The notes: generated from the letters alone by a model not told the origin. Shown: positions 50,456 to 58,639, counted from the first letter of the stretch. The stretch: 64,000 nucleotides of DNA from Rhizobium sp. P40RR-XXII (GCF_012641405.1 NZ_JABAII010000002.1:577013-641012); one strand, 5' to 3'. A program made the numbers and translations.

Positions 50456-51097
50456 ATGACCCTGACCAACGACCCCATAATCCGAAAGGTGATCCGGCAG
50501 CGGCTTGCGACCACGCATGACGGCCAGGATGCCGTGATCGTGGACGAGCTACGCGTTGGCCGGGGTTCCGCACGCATCGATGTCGCCGTCGTGAACGGCC
50601 TCATCGATGGTTTCGAAATCAAGAGTGACAAGGACACACTTGAGCGCCTCGAAAGACAGGCAATGCTCTATGGCGAAATCGCTGACCGCATGACACTTGT
50701 CGTCGGTGAGCGGCATCTCGACGAGGCCGTGCAATTGATACCAGACTGGTGGTCGGTAATCCTGGCGCGGCCGCATGGAGAAAGCTGCAGGCTGAGGAGT
50801 CTCCGCAAGGGGCACCGAAACCGGTCGCTCAGTGCGTGGGCGCTGGTGAACATGCTCGAACGTCAAGAGCTAATGACACTGCTCTCCATCCATTCCCTTC
50901 AGAAAGGTGCGAGCCGTAAGATCTTTTCGGAACTCGCAGATACCGCTACATCCGGCATCAAGGCCAAAGATATCGCATCCTTCGTGAAACACGTGCTGAA
51001 GGTACGTGCAACGTTCGAGGTTCTCCACGGGTGGTCCGCTTTCGCGCGAGCGGCAATCATCTGCGGGCCATCCTCGCAAGGTGCTGGTTTGCTCTAA
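50456..51097 (+). CDS. sce7726-family PD-(D/E)XK-like protein
   Basis: 213 aa. The segment ELRVGRGSARIDVAVVNGLI then DGFEIKSDKDTLERL holds an Asp followed by E-I-K, the PD-(D/E)XK nuclease core, and fits the sce7726 family often found in defence islands beside sce7725/T4-beta-like genes. The C-terminal part is helical. Its last 41 bp overlap, tail to tail, the end of the next gene on the other strand. A nuclease role is inferred from the motif. Confidence 0.65.
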   Translation: MTLTNDPIIRKVIRQRLATTHDGQDAVIVDELRVGRGSARIDVAVVNGLIDGFEIKSDKDTLERLERQAMLYGEIADRMTLVVGERHLDEAVQLIPDWWSVILARPHGESCRLRSLRKGHRNRSLSAWALVNMLERQELMTLLSIHSLQKGASRKIFSELADTATSGIKAKDIASFVKHVLKVRATFEVLHGWSAFARAAIICGPSSQGAGLL

Positions 51098-52214
51098 CCG
51101 AAAGCCAGGGACCGGGTACGGTGAAGGTGGTTCCGTCGACCTTTAGCTTCCCTTCCCTAACCGCTTCAATCACGGTCGTTCCCCAACAACGCTCGCGGCC
51201 CTGCCACGCAGGTTCGCCGATCAGAGCTGTCGCTGCTCGCACGAACCCTTGTGGATCGTCTTTCACCATGTCGAGTTTGATGCGCCAGCTCTCCGCTTCG
51301 ACCAGGTCGACGTGAGGATACCAGCCATTGCTTCCGGAGCCTTTCGGTCTTTTCGCCACGGACATATAGTCTCCGTAGCTGATCTTCCAGTGCCTTATAA
51401 CGGACCGATAGAGCTCCACCTCGCCCATCGCGATCACCTCCGGATAGTCTTTCAATGAATCCTTTGGGAAACTATTCGAGAGCAGCACCACCTCGATTCG
51501 GTTGAATAGATCCCCCATTGCTGCCTTTGTTCGGGAAAGGAAGTCCTTCACCGCCTCTGCGTTCGCAGGAACCTTGTTGCGGATGTAGCCAGCATCAACC
51601 AGGAGGAATGACTTGCCGTCAGGCCAGGACTCGATGAGTGGCAGTGATCGAAGGAAGTTTGAAGTGTCAGCGGGCTCCTTGAGCCTCACACGGACCGCAC
51701 AGCCGCAGCCGAGGTCCCTGGCAAGTGCGATCTGTTCGGCGACAACCTCGGGACTTGGCAGTCGAACCGTGGGAATAAGGGATGGGAAGCCAGCGATGAT
51801 GCCTATCCAGGATGTCGGCCCCTTCACGGGGTCGCCCAGCATCTCAAGATGCGTGTTGAAGGCTTCCTTGCCGTCTCTGTCGCGCTGATCGCTGGCAAGC
51901 TGCCTCTCGCTGCGACCCTTGATCGGCTTCCCGCCAGTTTGCACCCTGGCTGCGCTTCGACGCTGGCGATCCCGTTCTGCCTCGGCGGCCGAAGTCACCT
52001 CCACTGGTGTGGGGTCGAAGTCGACGATCGCAGGACGCCCATCGAGAGCGGACAGAAGGAAACCCGCAGCCTCCTGAAAACTCTCGGCCTTGCCGTATCG
52101 CGTCAGCGTGACGACGGGGATGCATCCGTCCTTCACGCCTTCGTCACTCTTCTCATAGGCCAGAAACTCGAAGGCTTTGGTACTCAGACAAGGGAAATAT
52201 ATTCCGTCGACCAT
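51057..52214 (-). CDS. T4 beta-protein-like (sce7725-type) protein
   Basis: 385 aa from the ATG at 52214, which has GGAG 6 bp upstream; the longer frame from 52307 lacks this. It opens with VDGIYFPCLSTKAFEFLAYE then IPVVTLTRYGKAES, the pattern of the phage T4 beta-protein family and the related sce7725 group, thought to have a TIM-barrel-like fold. Function unknown; known neighbours are sce7726 proteins. Convergent with it here, so the two must come from separate transcripts. Confidence 0.6.
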   Translation of the reverse strand: MVDGIYFPCLSTKAFEFLAYEKSDEGVKDGCIPVVTLTRYGKAESFQEAAGFLLSALDGRPAIVDFDPTPVEVTSAAEAERDRQRRSAARVQTGGKPIKGRSERQLASDQRDRDGKEAFNTHLEMLGDPVKGPTSWIGIIAGFPSLIPTVRLPSPEVVAEQIALARDLGCGCAVRVRLKEPADTSNFLRSLPLIESWPDGKSFLLVDAGYIRNKVPANAEAVKDFLSRTKAAMGDLFNRIEVVLLSNSFPKDSLKDYPEVIAMGEVELYRSVIRHWKISYGDYMSVAKRPKGSGSNGWYPHVDLVEAESWRIKLDMVKDDPQGFVRAATALIGEPAWQGRERCWGTTVIEAVREGKLKVDGTTFTVPGPWLSVRANQHLARMARR

Positions 52215-52635
52215 CAAGGACTCCATTTGTGCACGGCGTGTCGCATAAACGAATCGCTTTTCAACTTTGACACGAAACAAAGCGCAGCGCATGCAGCCTG
52301 TCTTCAATTCACAGATCCGAACAGCGTGAACTGCCTGTCATAGCATCCGCGACGGCTGATCACGTGGTCCGAGCGAAGATGTGTCCATCAAGGATCCAAA
52401 GCACATCAACGAGATGTTCATAGCACCACTATTGGGGAGAAAGGCGCGTGTCGGCTTCTACCTTTTCCCTGAGGAGCTGCGTGGCAAGCATCATAAGGCG
52501 ATGGAGATACTTGCCCGAATCGAACTGGCTGAGGATGAAGTAAATTCGATCGCTCTATTTGGAAGACCGACCGAGAACTGGTGCGCTCCGTACGAGAGCG
52601 TTCTCTTGGCAAGCAGACGTCCGGACCCAATAGCC
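52215..52635. other. Region between the beta-like gene and the ImmA/IrrE gene
   Basis: 420 bp. A rightward frame from a GTG at 52381 continues 333 bp into the antisense of the peptidase gene; its first ~85 residues (GFYLFPEELRGKHHKAMEIL) look coding-like but there is no ribosome site. I treat it as a possible decayed gene start rather than a gene. Confidence 0.35.
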
Positions 52636-53421
52636 TCAACCAACCATATTTGGGTCGAGGTTCAAGATCGTTACGACGCCCTCTCCAGGAATTCGGAACG
52701 ACTGTTCCGTAATTTCATACCTGGCAGCAGAAGCCTTGTCGAACCACGCGTCCGCACCGATTTTTCGGGGGAAGCGTTGCTCTTCCTGGTTCTGATTATG
52801 GAGCAATTCGAACGCAAAGCTGTCCGCATCCAATTCCTCTTTCGGGAACCACCAGGTTGGCATTTTAGGAGCGGATCTATGCCATTTCCTACCACCAGTA
52901 CCGTGACGGATCATCATCGATGCCGGATAAGTGTCGCTGTCGATCATCCTAATCAAGGTGGCTGTTAGGCTAGTCTTGAAGATACCCGCCACTTCCTTCA
53001 GCGCCTTCAAATCCAGACGAGGATGCTTGCGGCACTCGTTCTTGAACATGGACCACGGCATCAGGAGATCGGCGGCATACTGGTCGGCCGAGCGCTCGAC
53101 ATTATTCGTCTTCGAGAACTTTCCGATGTCGGTTGCGCGGCAGGCAACGGTCTCGCCGCGGTGATGAGCCCAATGGCCGAGTTCATGAGCAATCGAGAAG
53201 CGCTCGCGCTGAGGCATGCCACCCGGATTGACCGATATGATGCCCTTATTCCCCAGACCTGTGATCATTGCCTCACAGCACTTGAGACAGCGCCGCTTTA
53301 CGCGAAGGCCGACATAGTAAGCTATCGCCTCGATATCGATATCGCGAGGTTCTGTAATTCCAAGGGAGCGAAGCAATGCATCTGGAGACAAATTTGTAGG
53401 AAGCGGATCAATTCTCTTCAT
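52636..53421 (-). CDS. ImmA/IrrE-family metallopeptidase
   Basis: 261 aa from the ATG at 53421. The zinc motif is RFSIAHELGHWAHHRG (HELGH at residues 79-83), followed by NNVERSADQYAADLLMPWSM with the third ligand Glu. These peptidases cleave regulatory proteins (ImmR, DdrO) to release gene expression. The C-terminal 90 residues have no recognised domain. It overlaps the preceding gene by 14 bp, so the three leftward genes form one operon. Confidence 0.85.
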   Translation of the reverse strand: MKRIDPLPTNLSPDALLRSLGITEPRDIDIEAIAYYVGLRVKRRCLKCCEAMITGLGNKGIISVNPGGMPQRERFSIAHELGHWAHHRGETVACRATDIGKFSKTNNVERSADQYAADLLMPWSMFKNECRKHPRLDLKALKEVAGIFKTSLTATLIRMIDSDTYPASMMIRHGTGGRKWHRSAPKMPTWWFPKEELDADSFAFELLHNQNQEEQRFPRKIGADAWFDKASAARYEITEQSFRIPGEGVVTILNLDPNMVG

Positions 53422-53782
53422 TGTTTCTGTCTTCGTCTTCCAATTCCGCGAGATCTTCAAGAATTGCTTCGAGATCATCGTCCATGGAACCATCACCAAA
53501 ACGAGCAGCCAAAGTGAGACCTGCGGTTGAATCACCCGCTTTCGCGCGGTCATACCGACGCTTCGCACGCTCCTTATCGAGGTTGCTTACACCATTAGAC
53601 ATATTGCTGGAAAATGCACCGGCGCGAGCGCGCTCTAATCGCGACTTCGCGAGCCTGACTTTTGCACTTTCGATAGCATTGTTGAACATCTGAATGTTTG
53701 CCTCATCTTCCGGACCGACAGGGCTATCGTCGGAGAGGATGAAGTCTATGAAGTTGTCCACGGCGTCCTTCTTGTCGCTCAT
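53408..53782 (-). CDS. Acidic small protein between sigma-like and peptidase genes
   Basis: 124 aa from the ATG at 53782, which shares its A with the stop of the sigma-like gene (TGATG). Asp/Glu-rich ends (DNFIDFILSDDSPVGPEDEA; DDDLEAILEDLAELEDEDRN) flank a helical, Ala/Arg-rich middle (AKVRLAKSRLERARAG). It has no domain I know. By position it could be the peptidase's substrate or an anti-sigma-like partner; that is inference. Confidence 0.7.
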   Translation of the reverse strand: MSDKKDAVDNFIDFILSDDSPVGPEDEANIQMFNNAIESAKVRLAKSRLERARAGAFSSNMSNGVSNLDKERAKRRYDRAKAGDSTAGLTLAARFGDGSMDDDLEAILEDLAELEDEDRNNEEN

Positions 53783-54369
53783 CACGCCAGCCCTTCCTTC
53801 GCTCGATAGCCATCGGCGAGCTTGTCAATCTTCCGCTTCAGCCGGGTGCGTAACGCTTCAAGGCGCTTCTCGTCTACTCCCACAGCCTCCTGCAGATCCT
53901 TTCCTATCAAACCTTCTTGGATACCCATGAGGAGCAGCAGCATCTCGTCATCATCCGCGAAATGTTCCTCCAGCTTGGATATCGCGTCTTCCATAATTAC
54001 CTTGCGGGCAAGCCCGCCATCGTCGTCGTTCGCGGCCACCATCTGGAGATCCTCGGAGGTCACGATAGCGAAGCCCTGCTCCAGGCGCACGACCTTTCTT
54101 TCATCGGTCACGAATACGCTATCGCTGCGTAGGCTCTTCATCACGCCCGCCACGAACGGGATGAATCCGTGCTCCCGCGGCCAGCGTCGTTTCCCTTCGG
54201 CGATTCGAACGTATGCCTCGTTGATCAGGTCATCTGGAGATGGGAAGCCGCTGGTGCCCGCTATGAAGCGGGCGATGCGGGCAAGGTTGCTCCGATCGTT
54301 GTCGGAAAGCGCGTCGAACGCCGCAATGGCGTCTTCTGCTCCATAGTGTTCTTCGTCAGGCTGACCCAC
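53782..54369 (-). CDS. Sigma-70-like regulatory protein
   Basis: 195 aa from a GTG at 54369 with GCGGAGGAGCTG just upstream. The region PSPDDLINEAYVRIAEGKRR then WPREHGFIPFVAGVMKSLRS is a sigma-70 region-2-like segment, and the C-terminal part (EGLIGKDLQEAVGVDEKRLE then ALRTRLKRKIDKL) looks like a region-4 helix-turn-helix. It lacks a full sigma region 3 and looks like an ECF-type factor. Divergent from the ubiquitin-like operon, it is the likely controller of it. Confidence 0.7.
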   Translation of the reverse strand: MGQPDEEHYGAEDAIAAFDALSDNDRSNLARIARFIAGTSGFPSPDDLINEAYVRIAEGKRRWPREHGFIPFVAGVMKSLRSDSVFVTDERKVVRLEQGFAIVTSEDLQMVAANDDDGGLARKVIMEDAISKLEEHFADDDEMLLLLMGIQEGLIGKDLQEAVGVDEKRLEALRTRLKRKIDKLADGYRAKEGLA

Positions 54370-54443
54370 CAGCTCCTCCGCATTTTCTTATACATATGTC
54401 GATCTCCTCCTTGATCTTCAGTCTGCTTGCGCACGGCAACGCA

Positions 54444-54474
54444 GATTCCGACAAATTTCTTTCGTGTCGGAATC
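54444..54474. promoter_or_regulatory. Perfect inverted repeat in the divergent promoter region
   Basis: GATTCCGACA (54444-54453) and TGTCGGAATC (54465-54474) are exact reverse complements separated by 11 bp. It lies in the 175-bp gap between the sigma-like gene and the ubiquitin-like operon, about 70 bp from each start, as an operator for a dimeric regulator would. Confidence 0.7.
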
Positions 54475-54544
54475 GCCGGTGCCGTCCGCAAAGGAGGTGG
54501 ACGACCTGTCCTCCCAAAACTTTATCAACTAGGAATCACAAATT

Positions 54545-55648
54545 ATGACTATCGAACATCAGGAAACGGACCGCGGCAAGAACACTACTGTCGAAATCGC
54601 CGGTCTCGACCTCAACTTCCACGCTTTTCTACTGGACACCAATACGCCTAGCGGTGGCAAGATCGCGAAGGCCGCTGGCTTCAACGCGGACCAGTACCCC
54701 TACGTCCTCCAGTGGCGTGATGACGGTGATCTCGAAGAACTCCGTGCCCAGGAAGAAGCCGACCTCGGCAAGGGCACGAAGTTCATTGTCGCCGAAAGCG
54801 ACAGCAGCAATCGCATTGCCATCGAAGGTGAAGCACTCGATTGGCCCGCCGACGAGATCTCCGGGGCCGTTGTCCGCAAGCTCGGTCGGATCCCTGCTGA
54901 CCGCTCTATCTATCTCGAGCGCACTGACGAGCCTGACCGCCTTTTAGAAGATAGCGATATCATCAAGATCAAGAAGGACGGCATCGAACAGTTCCGCAGT
55001 CAGAAGCCCGAGGTCTGGGAACTGAACGTGCAGGGCAAGAAGATCATCTCCATCACCCCCGTGATTTCGGTGGTGGACGCACTTACCCGCGCAGGTTTCG
55101 ATCCGAACGCCTGGATCATCATCCTCAAGGTCCAAGGCCAGCCCAAGCGTCAGCTTTCGGTCGGTGACGAAATCGATTTGCGCGCGCCGGGAATTGAGAA
55201 GATCCGCCTGACGGCAAAGGATGTGAGCAACGGTGAGGCGCGCACCGCGCCTCACCGTGACTTCGCGCTTCTGGAAGTTGACGAGTCCTACCTGGGCGGC
55301 CTTGGCCTCCAGTGGGAAACCCGCAACAGCGACGGTCATCGCTGGCTGATAGTTCACGATTATCCGGTTCCCGCTGGCTACACGGCGACCACCACGACGC
55401 TCGCCCTCATGATCCCGCCTACGTACCCGCAGTCGCAGATCGACATGTTCTACGTCTATCCGCCCCTGCAGCGAGCGACGGGAGCCCCCATCCCTGCGAC
55501 CGAGGCGGTCCAGAGTATCGGCGGTCTTCCCTTCCAGCGTTGGTCGCGCCACCGTGGCAATGTTGTCCCGTGGAATCCCCAGCGCGACAACGTCGTCACC
55601 CACCTCGCTCTGGTAGAGTCCTCTCTCGCTAAGGAGGTTGGCGAATGA
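54545..55648 (+). CDS. Multi-ubiquitin-like protein fused to family-E E2
   Basis: 367 aa. Three tandem ubiquitin-like (multiubiquitin) segments at about residues 14-92, 93-150 and 156-225 are followed by a prokaryotic family-E E2 domain at about 236-363 (GLGLQWETRNSDGHRWLIVH, PPTYPQSQIDMFYVYPPLQ, GGLPFQRWSRHRG). There is not one cysteine in the whole protein, so the E2 cannot form a normal thioester; Ser334 in RWSRHR is a candidate. The ubiquitin-like part has no free C-terminal Gly-Gly. First gene of a tightly coupled three-gene operon: its stop overlaps the next ATG by 4 bp. Confidence 0.82.
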   Translation: MTIEHQETDRGKNTTVEIAGLDLNFHAFLLDTNTPSGGKIAKAAGFNADQYPYVLQWRDDGDLEELRAQEEADLGKGTKFIVAESDSSNRIAIEGEALDWPADEISGAVVRKLGRIPADRSIYLERTDEPDRLLEDSDIIKIKKDGIEQFRSQKPEVWELNVQGKKIISITPVISVVDALTRAGFDPNAWIIILKVQGQPKRQLSVGDEIDLRAPGIEKIRLTAKDVSNGEARTAPHRDFALLEVDESYLGGLGLQWETRNSDGHRWLIVHDYPVPAGYTATTTTLALMIPPTYPQSQIDMFYVYPPLQRATGAPIPATEAVQSIGGLPFQRWSRHRGNVVPWNPQRDNVVTHLALVESSLAKEVGE

Positions 55649-57042
55649 TGCCCGAACATACCCTTGCGATGGCGGGCGTCACACACTCCATGCTCAAGGC
55701 TCATTTGCTCTCTGACGGCAATGAGGCCGCGGCAATCCTCATCTGCGCCCCCTCGCCCGGTCCCCGACAGCGGCTCGTTGTTCGGCAGGCCCTGCTGGTT
55801 CCGCACGAAGCCTGTCCGGTTCGCAAGCCGGACGCCATCGTCTGGCCCGGCGGCTACATTGAAGAAGCTATCGATATCGCCGAAGCTGAAGGACTCGTGA
55901 TCATCCTGCTTCATTCCCATCCGGGTGGCTGGTTGCAGTTCTCGCATATCGACAACGAAAGCGACGCGCGCGTTATCCCCGGTCTGTTCGAAGCTTTCGA
56001 CAGTTGCCACGGTTCGGCGATCATGACCCCAGAAGGTGCAATTCGTGCTCGCCTCTATTCGCCCGACATGACACCGCAGCCCGTCGATCTCGTGACGATC
56101 GCAGGCGACGATATCAGCTACTGGTGGAACGACCGGATCGTCAATGGCCTCCCAGCAGATCGGCCACTTGCCTTCACAGGTGCGATGACCGAGGAACTCT
56201 CCTGCCTGTCCGCGGCTGTGATCGGCGTATCAGGAACGGGATCCATTTCCGCGGAACAGGTTGCGCGTCTTGGCTTCGGCTCTGTTACCCTCGTCGACCC
56301 GGACAAGATCGAGAAGAAGAACCTCAACCGCATCCTCAATGCGACTTTGGCGGACGCCGAGCAAGCACGTTCGAAGGTCGAAATGTTCTCCGCTGCTATT
56401 GCCAAACATCGCGGCGACGGCGTTGCCATCAGCATCACAGACACGCTCGGAACCCGGAAGGCAGTCGAAGCGGTTGGTCAGTGTGACGTCATCTTCTGTT
56501 GCGTGGACAGCAAGGAGGGTCGCCAATATGCCGATCTGATCGCATCAGCGTTCCTCATCCCCCTCCTTGATGTCGGTGTCACGATCCCGACATTCCTTGA
56601 CGACGGCAAGGTTGCCGTTGCTGATGTCAGCGGCCGGATCGACTACGTCCAGCCAGGCGGCTCTACGCTTTCCGACCGCGGCGTGTACACGCAGGAAAGC
56701 CTGCGAGCCGAGTATTTGCAGCGAACCGACCCAGCCGCGTTCCAGGACGAGCTCGCCGCAGGATACATTAAGGGTATCCACGAAGAGGCGCCGTCGGTGA
56801 TCACGCTGAACATGAGGGCCGCTTCTGTCTTGGTGAACGAGTTCATCGCTCGCGCCTACCCCTATCGCCAGGAGCCGAATCGCAACTATGCCCGCATCGC
56901 ATTCAGCTTCGCAGCTTGTGACGAGGATCACCACACTGAAGACGACTTCGAGCGAACCGAGAATGCGCTGCTTGGTCGGGGAGCTGTCGAGCCGTTGCTC
57001 GGGCTGCCGCTGTTCCGTAAGCCGAGAAAGGATGTAGCATGA
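55645..57042 (+). CDS. JAB protease-E1 fusion of the ubiquitin-like operon
   Basis: 465 aa. The N-terminal JAB/JAMM domain has an intact zinc set: Glu27, HSHP at 90-93, Ser100 and Asp103, so it should be an active isopeptidase. The C-terminal ThiF/E1 domain has VIGVSGTGSISAEQVARLG (194-210), DPDKIEKKNLNRI and the VDSKEG loop. Where E1s normally have PGxxCLxC the sequence reads QPGGSTLSDRG (336-346): serines replace the catalytic cysteine. Together with the E2 this suggests a non-thioester relay. Overlaps the next gene by 4 bp. Confidence 0.83.
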   Translation: MMPEHTLAMAGVTHSMLKAHLLSDGNEAAAILICAPSPGPRQRLVVRQALLVPHEACPVRKPDAIVWPGGYIEEAIDIAEAEGLVIILLHSHPGGWLQFSHIDNESDARVIPGLFEAFDSCHGSAIMTPEGAIRARLYSPDMTPQPVDLVTIAGDDISYWWNDRIVNGLPADRPLAFTGAMTEELSCLSAAVIGVSGTGSISAEQVARLGFGSVTLVDPDKIEKKNLNRILNATLADAEQARSKVEMFSAAIAKHRGDGVAISITDTLGTRKAVEAVGQCDVIFCCVDSKEGRQYADLIASAFLIPLLDVGVTIPTFLDDGKVAVADVSGRIDYVQPGGSTLSDRGVYTQESLRAEYLQRTDPAAFQDELAAGYIKGIHEEAPSVITLNMRAASVLVNEFIARAYPYRQEPNRNYARIAFSFAACDEDHHTEDDFERTENALLGRGAVEPLLGLPLFRKPRKDVA

Positions 57043-57371
57043 GGATCGTTCGCTGGTTCCGGCGGCTGTGGGACAAGTGTGGCCCAGCCCGTCGGCTGCA
57101 GATTATCGAGGGCGACGCCTTGCCGTCGGACTTGCCGGCACGCGATCTTGTCCTGGTGCGAGATGATGGCGACGACTGGAGCGTCGGCATGCGGTGTCCG
57201 TGCGGATGTGGGGACAAGATCGAGCTCCTAATCTTGAAGGAGGCTCTCCCGCGATGGGACATCAGCGTCAACAAGGCTGGATATCCATCGCTCCACCCGT
57301 CAGTCTGGCGGAAGTCAGGATGCAAGTCCCACTTCTGGGTTCGAGAAGGTCGAGTTCTTTGGTGCGAGTAG
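57039..57371 (+). CDS. DUF6527 cysteine-cluster protein of the ubiquitin-like operon
   Basis: 110 aa. MRCPCGCGDKIELL holds three cysteines (53, 55, 57) and GCKSHFWVREGRVLWCE adds Cys95, His98 and Cys109, a likely zinc-binding fold. DUF6527 proteins repeatedly occur at the end of bacterial multiubiquitin-E2/E1 operons (from memory of such neighbourhoods). Being the only cysteine-rich member, it might bridge the cysteine-free E2 and E1 or act as an E3-like/accessory factor; this is inference. Confidence 0.75.
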   Translation: MRIVRWFRRLWDKCGPARRLQIIEGDALPSDLPARDLVLVRDDGDDWSVGMRCPCGCGDKIELLILKEALPRWDISVNKAGYPSLHPSVWRKSGCKSHFWVREGRVLWCE

Positions 57372-57397
57372 TCAGCCGTCTCAAGCATTCCCTGCGT

Positions 57398-58639
57398 TTA
57401 CAGGAAGTGCTCGATCCAGATTTCCGCAACTTCGCCACGGGACTTTTTATCGAGTTCGGCAAGGCTTTCCGCTGCGAGTGGAACCTCACCTTGGATCAAC
57501 TTTTTTATGGCGTAGAGCTTTTCGCCTTCGATAAGCTGAATGGCGGGACCGATGACGGCGCCGTGGATGAAATTTGCGGCATTGCCGTCAGCGATTAGGA
57601 AGAAGTGGCGCCCGCTCTCTCTGTTTTCTTCGTAGCGAATGTAATTCTTCTCAATCTCTATCCGACGATAGCCTCTCGAAAGGCTGCCTAGGTCGAACTC
57701 GTCGTCCGCCGAGGTGACGCTAGCCACGACGCATCCCGATTGCAGCATTCCGAATCCCCTTAGGTCCAGCGATTTGTTCCCGGTGGCACAGACGATGAGA
57801 GACGCTTGCCCAATTGCCTGGTCAAGCCTTGTATTGGCCTGGAAGCCGCGTGCGGCGGCCTCGGCGAGTTTGATGGGATCGGAATCGTATACAACCGTGT
57901 TAATTCCTCTGCTTCGGAGGATGCTCGCGACCGATCGCCCAACGCGGCCGTAGCCGATCACGGCGGCCGTTCGGGTCTGCAGAATTTCGGCCTGGCCGCG
58001 GAGAACTGCCTCGATAGAGAATACAATGCTCGAGGCCACCAGGTGGTCCTCTGGCAGTTTTAGCGGGCTTCTCGCGACGGTGATGATAGGTACGGAAATT
58101 GGCAGGTGCGCTTCGTACTTCTGGACGCCGTTTTCGGTGCCTTCCATAACACCAAGTATCTTGCCATCGAAGAGTTTGGCGATCTCGTTTATCGACGAGG
58201 CGAAGTAGCCGCCGATGTCGACTAGGACGACCGACTTGCGTGAAAGGCCCAGCTTTTTCAGCTCACTTACGACGGCGACAGGATCAGCCGACCATTCACG
58301 AGAAAGAGGCGGTGTTGGAAATCTTGCAGCGATCTCGTCGTACTCAGCCCGCTCGACCGATTTCGGCTTCGCCAGCACGGCGCTTACGTTCATCAGCTTG
58401 TCAAGTGCTTCGGGAACGAACAGGACTGTGTTAGGAACCATGTGGGCCACTGCTAAACAGTAGACGTTCGGCTCAGCTCCGAGAAGGCTCACAAGGTGCG
58501 AGAAGAATGCGGTTGCCCTTCTCGCACCTGCGGATTTTTCATCAGTAGATCGTGTTACGTGTCGACGCCCATTTTCCTGCTCCCTTTTCGTTCTTCTACT
58601 ACTAGCTAGTGCGGACTTCACACCTTGTCTACGTTTCAT
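57398..58639 (-). CDS. S-adenosylhomocysteinase-like Rossmann protein
   Basis: 413 aa from the ATG at 58639. The centre has an NAD-binding site of AdoHcyase type (AAVIGYGRVGRSVASILRSR then GINTVVYDSDPIKLAEAAAR), with AVLRGQAEILQTRTAAVIGY just before and IVCATGNKSLDLRGF after. The N-terminal substrate half does not match classic SahH. It converges on the ubiquitin-like operon, 26 bp away. Overlaps the upstream partner by 11 bp, so they form a two-gene operon. Function unknown. Confidence 0.65.
   Translation of the reverse strand: MKRRQGVKSALASSRRTKREQENGRRHVTRSTDEKSAGARRATAFFSHLVSLLGAEPNVYCLAVAHMVPNTVLFVPEALDKLMNVSAVLAKPKSVERAEYDEIAARFPTPPLSREWSADPVAVVSELKKLGLSRKSVVLVDIGGYFASSINEIAKLFDGKILGVMEGTENGVQKYEAHLPISVPIITVARSPLKLPEDHLVASSIVFSIEAVLRGQAEILQTRTAAVIGYGRVGRSVASILRSRGINTVVYDSDPIKLAEAAARGFQANTRLDQAIGQASLIVCATGNKSLDLRGFGMLQSGCVVASVTSADDEFDLGSLSRGYRRIEIEKNYIRYEENRESGRHFFLIADGNAANFIHGAVIGPAIQLIEGEKLYAIKKLIQGEVPLAAESLAELDKKSRGEVAEIWIEHFL

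Noticed and set aside
52381..52968. Rightward 195-aa frame
   Set aside because: Its second half is antisense to the ImmA/IrrE gene with its HELGH motif, and its GTG start has no ribosome site; only the first part could be an old gene start.
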